Assembly (NCBI GenBank): GCA_022766945.1
Contig: JALEOU010000065.1
Span: 1 to 38,448, forward strand
DNA: 38,448 nt
Source: Fusicatenibacter sp.
GTDB lineage: Bacteria > Bacillota > Clostridia > Lachnospirales > Lachnospiraceae
Direction: 5' to 3'
In this document: one piece after another, positions 25,935 through 37,537 of the stretch
Layout: every line of letters starts with the position of its first letter
How positions within the stretch are numbered: position 1 is the stretch's first letter
Notes under the pieces: generated by a model
What the model was told of the DNA's origin: nothing
The model's database searches: none
What the model saw: only the letters and a program-made list of their open reading frames with translations
Position numbers and translations under genes: made by a program

Positions 25935-26497
25935 GTTGTACCCCTCCTCTTTCCTGCAAGTGTACGAAGCATACCGAGCACTGCGCACACAAGAACAATG
26001 CAAATCACATTGACTCCAAACACACACGCTGCAGTAAATGCGCCAATCATGATAAGGATGGATATTATATCCTTGTTCACTACAATTCCTGCTCCCATTT
26101 CATAAGTAACAGATGCAATCACTGCTCCTACTCCGGCCTGCATTCCTTCCAGCATCTGACTAACAAAATAATTGTTCCGAAACGCATTGTAGCAGACCGA
26201 AATTATAGCAATAATCATGAACGGAGGAATAATGGTTCCTGTAATTGCCACCAGCACCCCCATGATGCCTGCAAGTTTATATCCCACTACAATTGCACCA
26301 TTTACTGCAATGGGACCTGGAGCAGACTGTGCGATTGCCACCAGATCCAGCATTTCATCTTCTTCTATCCAATGATAATCGTCCACGAGTTTTTTCTTCA
26401 TCAAGGTCACAATGACATATCCTCCGCCAAATGTGAAGGCGCTTAGATACAACGTAGACAGAAATAGTTTTAACAGTACATTTTTCTTCCGTTCCAT
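25931..26497 (-). CDS. CHR (chromate-ion transporter) family protein, first half-size subunit
   Basis: This 188-residue membrane protein has the N-terminal CHR signature FTFGGGYVIVTLMKKK (about 21-36) and SAPGPIAVNGAIVVG (about 58-72), aligned with those of the second subunit. Paired short CHR proteins usually insert in opposite orientations and function together. It lies 66 bp downstream of lacZ on the same strand with no terminator between, so it is likely in the same operon. GAGAGGA precedes the ATG. Confidence 0.9.
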   Translation of the reverse strand: MERKKNVLLKLFLSTLYLSAFTFGGGYVIVTLMKKKLVDDYHWIEEDEMLDLVAIAQSAPGPIAVNGAIVVGYKLAGIMGVLVAITGTIIPPFMIIAIISVCYNAFRNNYFVSQMLEGMQAGVGAVIASVTYEMGAGIVVNKDIISILIMIGAFTAACVFGVNVICIVLVCAVLGMLRTLAGKRRGTT

Positions 26498-26563
26498 ACA
26501 AGTCCTCTCTTACTTTTCCGTATAATGTTTTTCCAAATTACCGCGTCGGGTTTTATCTGTGTT

Positions 26564-29662
<3,099 letters not shown>

Positions 29663-29724
29663 TTACGATTTTTCGTAATCATTTCTGATCATTCTTACTG
29701 TTACAACATATTCTTTTCCTAAAG

Positions 29725-29763
29725 CATATAAACTACATTCGACAAAACATGCACAAAATGTTA
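29725..29763 (-). promoter_or_regulatory. lacZ promoter with AraC-box candidate (copy 1)
   Basis: On the minus strand the box TAACATTTTGTGCATGTTTT (29744-29763) is followed after 10 bp by GTTTATAT, containing a TATATG -10 candidate at 29725-29730. There is no good -35. The box contains the inverted element AACAT-N7-ATGTT. The same arrangement with identical spacing occurs at the fucosidase gene and upstream of lacI. Confidence 0.65.
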
Positions 29764-29767
29764 TAAT
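29739..29767 (+). promoter_or_regulatory. Promoter of the divergent AraC regulator, overlapping the box
   Basis: TCGACA (29739-29744) and a perfect TATAAT (29762-29767) are spaced by 17 bp on the plus strand. The spacer is filled by the AraC-box candidate. A protein bound there would block this promoter while activating lacZ on the other strand, which would give self-limiting regulator synthesis. Confidence 0.65.
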
Positions 29768-29868
29768 CTGAATTATCACAATTCGTATGTATTGTTATAT
29801 CATATTTGTTTTATATGAATTACACATTTATATTTTAAAAATTTGCAAATTACGAGGAGGTATACACA

Positions 29869-30738
29869 TTGTATATTGATTCCGGCTACTGGCATCAAAC
29901 ACGACTTGACTTTAAGGACAAAAAACATCCTCTTTTTATCAGCAGCTGCGGCACTTACCGGCTATATACAGTAAAAAAACTGCCCACTCATCGTCCCCGG
30001 GGAAGACTGGATTATCAGCTTCTTTATATTGCCTCCGGAAAAGCACATTTCTATTTTGATGTGAAAGAAGAAATCGTTTCTGCCGGAAACATGGTCCTCT
30101 ATCGCCCCAAGGAAAAACAGCGCTATTATTACTATGGAGAGGATCATCCAGAGGTGTACTGGGTTCACTTTACGGGTAACAATGTGAAAAACATTCTGCG
30201 GAAATACGGCATACGTGATGATATGCGCGTCATTTATTCCGGTGTTTCCATGGAATACAAACATCTTTTTCTTTCCATGATCCAGGAACTCCAGATGAAA
30301 CGAACTGACTATGAAGAATTGCTGATACACTATTTCATGCAGCTTCTGATTACCATTCACCGACAGCTTCTCACCAAACCTCGTAAAAAGAATTCAATGA
30401 TTATGGATGAAATGAACGATGCCGTTGAGTATTTTCGAACACATTACAATCATCCCATCCGTATCGAAAAGTATGCTGCCGAGCACAATATCAGTGTCGG
30501 ATGGTTTATACAGAACTTCAAGCAATATACACAAACCACTCCTGCACAGTATATTCACGCTCTCCGTATTACCAACGCAAAGCTGCTTCTTGAAACAACC
30601 AATTACAATATTTCAGAAATATCCCATCTGGTAGGATATGAAAATCCTCTGTATTTCAGCCGTTTTTTTAAAAAACAATGTGGTATATCTCCTGTACAGT
30701 TCCGAAAACAGCTGGCTTTGCATAATGAAACCAGATAA
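29869..30738 (+). CDS. AraC family regulator, predicted activator of the sulfated/fucosylated glycan locus
   Basis: This 289-residue protein has an N-terminal cupin domain (RLDYQLLYIASGKAHFYFDV, GNMVLYRPKEKQRYYY) and a C-terminal AraC double helix-turn-helix (about 190-282; EKYAAEHNISVGWFIQNFKQ, then SHLVGYENPLYFSRFFKKQC). The start is TTG, seven bases after GAGGAGG; no in-frame ATG is placed as well. It is divergent from lacZ and convergent with the fucosidase gene. The recurring 20-bp box in three promoters of this cluster, one within its own promoter, makes it the likely common regulator. Confidence 0.9.
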   Translation: MYIDSGYWHQTRLDFKDKKHPLFISSCGTYRLYTVKKLPTHRPRGRLDYQLLYIASGKAHFYFDVKEEIVSAGNMVLYRPKEKQRYYYYGEDHPEVYWVHFTGNNVKNILRKYGIRDDMRVIYSGVSMEYKHLFLSMIQELQMKRTDYEELLIHYFMQLLITIHRQLLTKPRKKNSMIMDEMNDAVEYFRTHYNHPIRIEKYAAEHNISVGWFIQNFKQYTQTTPAQYIHALRITNAKLLLETTNYNISEISHLVGYENPLYFSRFFKKQCGISPVQFRKQLALHNETR

Positions 30739-30792
30739 AACGCTTGTTTCTCTTTTTGAAATTACAGAAAACGAAAATTCCGGATTTCCAGG

Positions 30793-32238
30793 TCAGTACA
30801 CAGCAACATACGAAATTGCTGGTGCCACCCTGGAATCTTCAATGGCAATAATCAGGCATTCCGTTTCCATTCCCTGCAATTTGACAATCCTCTTATAGCC
30901 GATCGTAGTGCCTTTGCACCACTCCCTGATTCTGTTCTTTTTTTCATAACAAATCCGGAAAGATTCTACTCTTTGACTTAAAGGAATTTCTTCTTTTATA
31001 ACCAAATAATTCAATTTCTTTGTCTCAGGCCAGAATATTTTAATTACAAGCATGTAGATTCCGTCTTCATTTTGAAAATAACTCTGGTAATCATCCGTCC
31101 GCAGAACCTCTGGACTTGTTCCTCTTACGTCCAGCGGCGGAATTGTTTCTATCTGTGCCTCATTCAATAAATTGTCGGCAAAAGAGTTCCGTATGAAAAA
31201 TCCCAGTTCTTCCAGCCTCTTTTCACCTTCCAGTGCAATTCTTCCATTTCTCAATGGAGAAATATCCAACAACATCGCAGCATTTCTTCCCACAGAATTC
31301 AAGTATAGTTCCTGAAGTTCCTGGAGGGAACGTATCTCCCCGTTCCTTTCTTTCTGATAAAACGGACCGGGATAAATAGATACTCCAATCGTCAGCGGAT
31401 ACCAGATCAGGTTTTCTTCCCTTGCCAGAGATTTTCTGCTTCCAAGATCCTTTCTCCTGCTTTGCGGTGCCAGCCCCTCTTCCTGTCTTGCAGTTCCCGT
31501 CTTTGTTCTTTTCTGGCTTAATTTCCTCAGATAACCCGGATGCTTCAGCTTCGCCGGTACCACGCTCCATTCACTTTTCTGTATCTCTCCCTCTGAGATT
31601 CCACGTAAACGTACATCCGGTCCAGATATAGCAATCACAGCATTCGGCTGCAGTTCTCTTACTATCTGATAATAACGTTCCCAATCATATTTTTGTCTCC
31701 TTCCATTGGCTCCGTTTTCACTGACATCGTCCATATATACAGCAAAAATATCACCGTAATTCGTTAAAAGCTCTCTCAGTTGATTGACATAATAATCATC
31801 GTCATCTTTTCCCATTCCATAAATACAGCTATTTTGATCCAAAGGTGACAGATAGATTCCGAATTGCAGTCCATATTTTCCGCAGGCTTCTGCCGTCTCC
31901 TTTACAAGATCTCCTTTCCCGTTTTTGTAAGAAGTATTTTTTATACTGTATTCCGTATATTGGCTTGGCCACAGACAGAAACCATCATGATGTTTACAGG
32001 ATAGCACCAGTGCCCTCATTCCAGCAGCAGCTGCTGTTCTGGCCCACTGTTCCACATCCGGTTCGCCGGATAAAAAATCAGGTGCCATTCCCGTATCTTT
32101 CCCGCCTTCTTTGCCACCTCCTGTGCCAAAAGGCAAGTGGATATATCCAAGAAATTCAAGATTTTCATATGCCAGCTGCCGCATTGTCGGTACCGTCTGG
32201 ATCAACCTGCGATCCTCTTCCAATCCGTTATAGATCAT
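30793..32238 (-). CDS. Alpha-L-fucosidase-like glycoside hydrolase, GH29
   Basis: This 481-residue protein has GH29 features: CKHHDGFCLWPSQYTEYS (81-98), KGDLVKETAEACGKYGLQFG, and the nucleophile segment at FAVYMDD, where Asp170 aligns with the usual WFDG aspartate. SIYPGPFYQKE (287-297) replaces the usual SIRPGWFYH. A lysine/arginine-rich insert occupies about 235-275. There is no signal peptide, so action is cytoplasmic. The ATG at 32238 is six bases after GGGAGG; a TTG two codons earlier abuts it. The divergent motifs mean the exact sugar specificity is uncertain, though the fold assignment is firm. It is transcribed alone from a box-containing promoter. Confidence 0.85.
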   Translation of the reverse strand: MIYNGLEEDRRLIQTVPTMRQLAYENLEFLGYIHLPFGTGGGKEGGKDTGMAPDFLSGEPDVEQWARTAAAAGMRALVLSCKHHDGFCLWPSQYTEYSIKNTSYKNGKGDLVKETAEACGKYGLQFGIYLSPLDQNSCIYGMGKDDDDYYVNQLRELLTNYGDIFAVYMDDVSENGANGRRQKYDWERYYQIVRELQPNAVIAISGPDVRLRGISEGEIQKSEWSVVPAKLKHPGYLRKLSQKRTKTGTARQEEGLAPQSRRKDLGSRKSLAREENLIWYPLTIGVSIYPGPFYQKERNGEIRSLQELQELYLNSVGRNAAMLLDISPLRNGRIALEGEKRLEELGFFIRNSFADNLLNEAQIETIPPLDVRGTSPEVLRTDDYQSYFQNEDGIYMLVIKIFWPETKKLNYLVIKEEIPLSQRVESFRICYEKKNRIREWCKGTTIGYKRIVKLQGMETECLIIAIEDSRVAPAISYVAVY

Positions 32239-32294
32239 GTACAACCTCCCATTTTCCTATTGCTGAACATGATTATAAACTCATATGTACGAAA

Positions 32295-32335
32295 ATTATA
32301 TAAACTGTATTTATGAAAACATGCACAAAATGTTA
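32295..32335 (-). promoter_or_regulatory. Fucosidase promoter with AraC-box candidate (copy 2)
   Basis: On the minus strand TAACATTTTGTGCATGTTTT (32316-32335) is identical over 20 bp to copy 1 at lacZ. After the same 10-bp spacing it is followed by GTTTATATAAT, giving TATAAT at 32295-32300. The predicted start point is about 50 bp upstream of the fucosidase ATG. The binding-protein operon terminator lies 17 bp beyond the box, so this is an independent promoter. Confidence 0.7.
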
Positions 32336-32351
32336 GTGTGTTCCTGACCGG

Positions 32352-32405
32352 AAAAACACACCCCTTCCAAGCAAACAAATATTTTATTTGCTCAGAAGGG
32401 GTGTG
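32352..32405 (-). terminator. Terminator of the LacI-LplB-LplC-binding protein operon
   Basis: CACACCCCTTC (32357-32367) pairs with GAAGGGGTGTG (32395-32405), with an inner AGCAAA/TTTGCT continuing the stem. On the minus strand TTTTTCC follows. It lies 40 bp after the binding-protein stop codon. Confidence 0.85.
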
Positions 32406-32446
32406 ACGGGGATATTTCAAAAGACAGGCAATTATTCTCTTAAATT

Positions 32447-33970
32447 TTATTGATCTTTCGATGCTTTCCATTCATCATACTGAATTTGTGCCTCTTTCAG
32501 TACATCCTGATATCCGGCCTCGTCCAGAGCTTTCTGATATTCATCAATGACAGAATCTACATCTGCTGATGCATATCCGCCGTTTTCAAGCACAAAACCA
32601 TACTGATCAAACACATTTACACATGCACTATACTGCGCTTCTACTTGTGATTTGTCAAAACGGAACCCAGCCGCACAGGAAGACTTTGCTTCACTGTTCA
32701 TTCTTTCGTACTGTTCAACTTTATCATCCGGCTCATTTTCCATTAGAGTCAGCGGAACTACAGAAGTTGACTCCCATGCACTGTGAGCATAAGAATCTGA
32801 ATTCTGAACGACTTTCCCTTCCTCATTCAGGGTATAATCCTCGCCTTCGATACCAAAGGTATACAGATCTGCTAATTTTGTATCTGTGAACAGTAATCCA
32901 AGGAAATCGATGCACGCTTTTGCCTGCTCCTCAGAAGAGTTTGCTGTGATTGCAAAACAGGAACCAAGAGTAGTCGTAGAATGCATGTACTTTTGGGTAA
33001 TACCTTCAATAATTACTTCATCCTGCTGATCACGACCTTCAGAGTTTGCCTCATCATTTGGTACGCAGGTCCACCAATTCCATCCCCAATCCTGTGTCTG
33101 GCAAAGCGTATCCGGGGTACTCTTTGTTGCTTCGTTCTCAGAAATGTAACCTTTTTCTGCCCAATCACACATTAATTTCGTAAATTCTTTGTACTCATCC
33201 GTCTGAACGGTATTGATAACTTCATCTGTCTCACGATCTACCGCCATGAAAGAATAGGTTGAGAAGAAATCATAATAGTCCAGATACAATCTATAGAACA
33301 TGGCTGTTTTACCTGTAGTATACGGATACTGGATACCGTCATCTTTCAGCTGCTGAAGAAAAGGCTCAATATCCTGCAATTTTTCAACTTTGGAAAGATC
33401 CCATCCATATTTATCGACCAGCTCCTGACGGGTTTTCAAATCATATCCCTCATAAGACTCTTTGTAAACCGGAACAAAGTAATCTTTTCCGTTATACTGT
33501 GCTGCCGTCCAGATTCCCTCCGGCATGGATTCATAAAGTGTAGTGCCAGGAAGCAGATCAGTGATATCGTATGCTGCATTTTGTCTATAAAGATCATCTG
33601 TACCAATGGTAGCCCACCAGCTTGCTGTCCACAGAAGATTAATCTCGTTGTTCGCCAGAGCCAGGTTTGCTTTGTCTCCATATTCTGCGGAACCAATATC
33701 ATGCAGTTCAACTTCGACATTGATCTTATCTCCGATATAATCATTGATCGAATCCTGTACTTTCTTTACCTGATTGCTGTCCGGGTTTGCTAACAAATAG
33801 CTTGCGCGATATATACTGATCTTAGTTTTCCCATCGGACGATTTTTCTGCGGATACACTGCTTGTACTTTTTCCTGAACTATCACCGTCTGACTCTCCAC
33901 ATCCGGCTAAAGCCACTGTCATTGCTGCAACCAGTGCTGCTGCAAGAATTTTACTTGTTCTTTTCTTCAT
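32447..33970 (-). CDS. Lipoprotein extracellular solute-binding protein, LplA-like
   Basis: This 507-residue carbohydrate-binding component of an ABC importer has a lipoprotein signal (KILAAALVAAMTVALAGCGE; lipid-modified Cys at about residue 24) followed by a Ser/Asp/Gly-rich linker. The family 1 binding fold has several Trp/Tyr-rich stretches (NLLWTASWWATIG, DWGWNWWTCVP) suited to stacking on oligosaccharide. AAGGAGGG precedes the ATG at 33970; an upstream in-frame ATG would add 14 unlikely residues before the signal. It is the last gene after two permeases, and no ATPase is encoded here, as is usual when a shared MsmK-like ATPase serves many importers. Confidence 0.93.
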   Translation of the reverse strand: MKKRTSKILAAALVAAMTVALAGCGESDGDSSGKSTSSVSAEKSSDGKTKISIYRASYLLANPDSNQVKKVQDSINDYIGDKINVEVELHDIGSAEYGDKANLALANNEINLLWTASWWATIGTDDLYRQNAAYDITDLLPGTTLYESMPEGIWTAAQYNGKDYFVPVYKESYEGYDLKTRQELVDKYGWDLSKVEKLQDIEPFLQQLKDDGIQYPYTTGKTAMFYRLYLDYYDFFSTYSFMAVDRETDEVINTVQTDEYKEFTKLMCDWAEKGYISENEATKSTPDTLCQTQDWGWNWWTCVPNDEANSEGRDQQDEVIIEGITQKYMHSTTTLGSCFAITANSSEEQAKACIDFLGLLFTDTKLADLYTFGIEGEDYTLNEEGKVVQNSDSYAHSAWESTSVVPLTLMENEPDDKVEQYERMNSEAKSSCAAGFRFDKSQVEAQYSACVNVFDQYGFVLENGGYASADVDSVIDEYQKALDEAGYQDVLKEAQIQYDEWKASKDQ

Positions 33971-34047
33971 ATTGTTACCCTCCTTGAGTATTGTATTTTT
34001 GGGACAAAACATACGTTTTCATCCGTGATACCATAAGCAGATTTTCC

Positions 34048-34971
34048 TCAACCCTTTACAGACCCAACGGTTAGACCTTTGACAAAATATTTCTGGAAGA
34101 ACGGATATATAATCATGATCGGTCCGATAACAACGATAACGGTTGCCATAGTTGCAGAATACTGTGGAACAGTTCCTCCGATTGCTGCAAGCGCTACAGC
34201 CGGAATATTTCTAGAGTTGAGCAACACTTCAATACTCTTCTGGATATTAACCAGCAACAGCTGCAAAGGTTTTTTGGAATCACTTGTGATGTAAAGCAGC
34301 GCATTCTGCCAGTCATTCCAGTATCCTGTTGCCATCATGAAACCAACAGCTGCAAGAGATGGTTTCATCAACGGCAGTGTGATCTGGAAGAATGTTCTGT
34401 ACTCTCCGGCACCATCAATTTTGGCTGCATCCATCAGTTCCTCCGGAACACTGTTCGCAACATAGGTTCGCAGGATAATGACATTCATCGTTGTTACGCA
34501 AAGCGGAAAAATCAAAAGCCAAATGCTGTCTTTCATATGATAGTAGGAAGTATAAATAACGTAACAGGAAAGCTGACCACCATTAAACAACATCGGTATC
34601 AACATGTATACGGATAAAAATTTGCGTAAACGAAATCCTTTTCGACTGATCGAATATGCGAACATACTCATAACAAGCAGTCCCAGAAAGGTACCGCCTA
34701 CCGTAACGAAAATAGTTACACCATAGGATACCGCAAGCTGTTTTCCGTAGCGGAGCACTGTATTCATACCTGCAGTAGACCACTTGGCCGGGAAGTAACT
34801 GAATCCATTCGCTGCAATTGCTTTTTCATCCGTAAATGCAGAGATAAAAACTAATGCAATCGGTAAAGCACAAAACAATGTATACAGGAACAGAAAGAAT
34901 GTTAATATATATTGCCCAAATCCAGCTTTCTCCTGCGGTGGGACATAGCCGTTTTTCTTCTTATTATTCAT
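34048..34971 (-). CDS. Carbohydrate ABC transporter permease, LplC-like
   Basis: This 307-residue membrane protein has six helices and the permease EAA-type loop VPEELMDAAKIDGAGEYRTF (about 188-207) that contacts the ATPase. The C-terminus KYFVKGLTVGSVKG is typical of LplC/YtcP proteins. GGAGGG lies before the ATG at 34971; an ATG ten codons upstream would overlap the previous gene. It follows the LplB-like permease by 16 bp and precedes the binding protein. Confidence 0.92.
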   Translation of the reverse strand: MNNKKKNGYVPPQEKAGFGQYILTFFLFLYTLFCALPIALVFISAFTDEKAIAANGFSYFPAKWSTAGMNTVLRYGKQLAVSYGVTIFVTVGGTFLGLLVMSMFAYSISRKGFRLRKFLSVYMLIPMLFNGGQLSCYVIYTSYYHMKDSIWLLIFPLCVTTMNVIILRTYVANSVPEELMDAAKIDGAGEYRTFFQITLPLMKPSLAAVGFMMATGYWNDWQNALLYITSDSKKPLQLLLVNIQKSIEVLLNSRNIPAVALAAIGGTVPQYSATMATVIVVIGPIMIIYPFFQKYFVKGLTVGSVKG

Positions 34972-34987
34972 CTTCCGATCCCTCCTA

Positions 34988-35893
34988 TTAGAACAGTGCA
35001 TTTTCCGGTGCTATTTTTCGCACCATGCCATTTGCAAACAACATCATCAATAATCCAACAATAGACTGAAAGAATGTGGTAGCGGCAGTAAATCCAAAAT
35101 TTGAATTTTTAAAGATAGAGTTCAACACATAGGAATCAATTACCTGTGTGGTCGGATAAAGAATACCGCTGTTTCTTGTGACCTGATAGAACAAACCTGT
35201 ATCCGATCGCATAATATTACCAACGCTCAGAAGAAGCATTACAGTAATCATCGGAATCAGGGATGGAATCGTGATATGTTTGATTTGCTGCCATTTGTTT
35301 GCTCCGTCAATCTGTGCAGCTTCATAAAGTGAAGTATCAATACCCGAAAGTACCGACATATAAAGTACCGATCCATATCCTACGCTGTTCCACATCTTAA
35401 CAATTGTCAAAATCCATGGCCAGGCTTCTGGTGTAGAGTAAAATCTAGTTGTAATATCAAACGTATGATTCAGAATACCGGTATCCGTGCTCAAATATGC
35501 ATATACAATAAACTGGACAGCCGCATACGAAATAAATACCGGAATAATCATGATTGTCTGCATTGCTTTGCTGGCCTTTTTAAATATGCACTGGTCAATC
35601 GCAATTGCAAGTACGACATTCAAAAATGTTCCAAGGGCGGTAAAGATCACATAATACATTAACGTATTCCGTGTCATGGTAATAAACGTCGATTTTGATG
35701 CCAATAGGAATTTGAAGTTTTCAATTCCGTTCCATGGACTTCCCCAAATACCTTTGGAGTAGTCAAAGGACTTAAATGCCATAACCAATCCGGCCATCGG
35801 AATGTAGCTGAAAAACAGCAGAATAAGGAAAGCAGGGAGCGACATAATTACATGCGCTCTGTGTTTCCATGTGTTTTGGAGAAAATCTTTCAT
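34988..35893 (-). CDS. Carbohydrate ABC transporter permease, LplB-like
   Basis: This protein of about 301 residues has six helices and begins with a short cytoplasmic segment before SLPAFLILLFFSYIPMAGLV. The EAA-type loop IDTSLYEAAQIDGANKWQQI (about 186-205) is clear. The start is ambiguous: GAGGAGG is one base before the first ATG and eight before the second, so the second (35893) is preferred. It lies directly downstream of the LacI regulator and partners the LplC-like permease. This subfamily imports oligosaccharides in gut Firmicutes. Confidence 0.92.
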   Translation of the reverse strand: MKDFLQNTWKHRAHVIMSLPAFLILLFFSYIPMAGLVMAFKSFDYSKGIWGSPWNGIENFKFLLASKSTFITMTRNTLMYYVIFTALGTFLNVVLAIAIDQCIFKKASKAMQTIMIIPVFISYAAVQFIVYAYLSTDTGILNHTFDITTRFYSTPEAWPWILTIVKMWNSVGYGSVLYMSVLSGIDTSLYEAAQIDGANKWQQIKHITIPSLIPMITVMLLLSVGNIMRSDTGLFYQVTRNSGILYPTTQVIDSYVLNSIFKNSNFGFTAATTFFQSIVGLLMMLFANGMVRKIAPENALF

Positions 35894-35966
35894 TTTCATA
35901 CCTCCTCTTCTTACCCTCTGATTATCTTTTCTGCAGCAGAGGTTCTGCAGTTATATTGTTCACCCA

Positions 35967-36989
35967 TTACATCAGCTTTTTCACTGATCTTCCGGGATAA
36001 ACTTTTCCTTCCACCAGAATGTGTTCTACCAGGCAGGTCTTCGGTTGTTCAATCATATCAATCAATTTTCTTGCCAACTCTCTTCCCAGGCGGTCCGCAT
36101 CCTGTACCAGTGTTGCAAGTGCCGGTTCCAGATATTTTCCAATCTCTATTCCATCATATCCGATCGTCGAAATGTCATCAGGAACCCTTAAGCCGGCAAG
36201 TGTTATGGCATTATATCCGCCAACGTAAGCAAAGTCATCCGGAAAAAAAATACAGGTTGGTCTTTCTCTCAACTGCAGCAACTCCACTGTCCTCAGATAC
36301 GTCTGCGTTGTATCATGGTAGGGAGCTTCTTTGATATACTCTGGCGGTACTTCTATTCCAAAGCTTTCGCAGGAGCGATAAAAAGATGACACCCGATTTC
36401 TCGTTTCTGCCGAATCTTCTCCGTGAATATAAGCAATTTTCCGATGGCCCATATCGTAAACATAATGCACAAGATCTGAAATACCCTTCACAACGTCTGA
36501 TACAACAGCGCTTCTGTCATTGAACACGTGATCAAATGTAATTACCGGGACATCACTTTCAACCAGCTCAATAATTTCAGGATCATGAAAATCCGTACAA
36601 AGGATTGCCACACCATCAAATCTCCGGTATTTGCAATGTTCCAGATAAGTCATGCGTTTATCCCAAACAGAGATATTTCCATTTTTATTTACAAACGTGA
36701 TATCATATCCTTTTTCCTCCAGTGAACATTTTAAACTGTTCAAAACTTTTGCAAAATGATCGTTTGTCAGATCACTGCCGGATTCATCCGTGAAAAGAAT
36801 TCCAATATTATATGTCCGATTGGTTATCAATACCTTTGACGCAAAATTGGGAACATATCCCATTCTCCTGGCCGTTTCCCTGACTCTTTCTTTTGTTTCC
36901 TCTCCCACATCTTTGTGATTATTCAGTGCTTTACTTACGGTTGCAATCGACACACCACATGCAATTGAAACATCTTTTATGGATACCAT
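35967..36989 (-). CDS. LacI family transcriptional regulator
   Basis: This 340-residue protein has the N-terminal LacI helix-turn-helix and hinge (VSIKDVSIACGVSIATVSKA, then MGYVPNFASKVLITN). The periplasmic-binding-protein-like effector domain runs from about residue 60 to the end (IGILFTDESG, VPVITFDHVF, DISTIGYDG). AAAGGA precedes the ATG at 36989, preferred over one seven codons upstream. It is followed after 73 bp by the two permease genes and the binding protein, so it probably controls oligosaccharide uptake. Repeated TGAAACGTTWA sites upstream suggest autoregulation. Confidence 0.93.
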   Translation of the reverse strand: MVSIKDVSIACGVSIATVSKALNNHKDVGEETKERVRETARRMGYVPNFASKVLITNRTYNIGILFTDESGSDLTNDHFAKVLNSLKCSLEEKGYDITFVNKNGNISVWDKRMTYLEHCKYRRFDGVAILCTDFHDPEIIELVESDVPVITFDHVFNDRSAVVSDVVKGISDLVHYVYDMGHRKIAYIHGEDSAETRNRVSSFYRSCESFGIEVPPEYIKEAPYHDTTQTYLRTVELLQLRERPTCIFFPDDFAYVGGYNAITLAGLRVPDDISTIGYDGIEIGKYLEPALATLVQDADRLGRELARKLIDMIEQPKTCLVEHILVEGKVYPGRSVKKLM

Positions 36990-37012
36990 AGCATTTGTCC
37001 TTTCGTGCATTT

Positions 37013-37023
37013 TTAACGTTTCA
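37013..37023. promoter_or_regulatory. LacI-type operator candidate, site 1
   Basis: On the minus strand TGAAACGTTAA has the central CG-containing half-palindrome typical of LacI-family operators. It lies between the candidate lacI promoter and the start codon, where binding would block transcription. It matches site 2 in 10 of 11 positions. A looser relative, TGAAAAACGTT, is at 37112-37122. Confidence 0.5.
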
Positions 37024-37042
37024 ACCGTTTTTATTTAATCCT

Positions 37043-37071
37043 TTTTTATCACATTGCAACATAAAAATCAA
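37043..37071 (-). promoter_or_regulatory. Candidate promoter of lacI
   Basis: On the minus strand TTGATT (37066-37071) and TAAAAA (37043-37048) are spaced by 17 bp, each 4/6 to consensus. They sit about 55 bp upstream of the start codon. The surrounding region is very AT-rich, so chance matches are likely. Confidence 0.35.
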
Positions 37072-37380
37072 CAGCGAAACTTTTTTCGTAGTTCAATTTG
37101 TATATTTTCACAACGTTTTTCATTGCATAATTGTGTGTTATGTAAAGTTATTGTAATTTCATTTTCCAGGAGCATCTTTATTTATTCTTATTTTGTTATT
37201 TTTGCAATTTTATTTCCGTATTTAGCGAAACTGTTTAAGTTTATTTCTATACAAAAAACGCATTTCAACGGATTTCATACCATTTTTTAACCATAAATTG
37301 TCTACGATAAAAAAATGAGGCGATTTTCTGAAGCTTTTCTTTGGTAAAATTGTCATTCTTTTTTATGTAAACGTTTCATT
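37072..37380. other. AT-rich leader/intergenic stretch upstream of lacI
   Basis: This stretch has no coding region on either strand, very high AT content, and no terminator between the upstream box-containing promoter and lacI. It contains the LacI operator candidate at its right end. It could be a long untranslated leader or simply a spacer. Confidence 0.5.
37366..37378. promoter_or_regulatory. LacI-type operator candidate, site 2 (TGTAAACGTTTCA)
   Basis: A 13-bp near-palindrome centred on CG reads TGAAACGTTTACA on the minus strand. It resembles site 1 near lacI and the general LacI/CcpA operator form, though it is one base shorter in the spacer than a catabolite-response element. It lies 2 bp after the stop codon of the small ORF. 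Confidence 0.5.
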
Positions 37381-37509
37381 TTATGGAATCAGCTTAAAGC
37401 TTTTCGTTCTTTTCTCTTTGCTTTCAGGAAATAGATACACATTAAAAAGATCTCGTCGAGTTTCTTTCAGCAGCTGCGTATCACGTTCCGTTCCCTCTCT
37501 TGATGTCAC
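37381..37509 (-). CDS. Possible 42-residue small protein behind the third box promoter
   Basis: A GTG-initiated frame of 42 codons is highly charged and contains ERDTQLLKETRRDLFNVYLF, ending in KSFKLIP. It begins about 20 nt after the start point predicted for the third box-containing promoter. No Shine-Dalgarno sequence is visible, and a stop codon lies two codons upstream, so the frame cannot be longer. It could be a real small protein, a gene remnant or chance. No family was recognised. Confidence 0.2.
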   Translation of the reverse strand: MTSREGTERDTQLLKETRRDLFNVYLFPESKEKRTKSFKLIP

Positions 37510-37537
37510 CCCATATTATAAGCGTATCAGTGCGCAG

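Noticed and set aside
37366-37378. CcpA catabolite-response element
   Set aside because: The site is one base short of the cre spacing and has a partner near lacI; a LacI operator explains it better.
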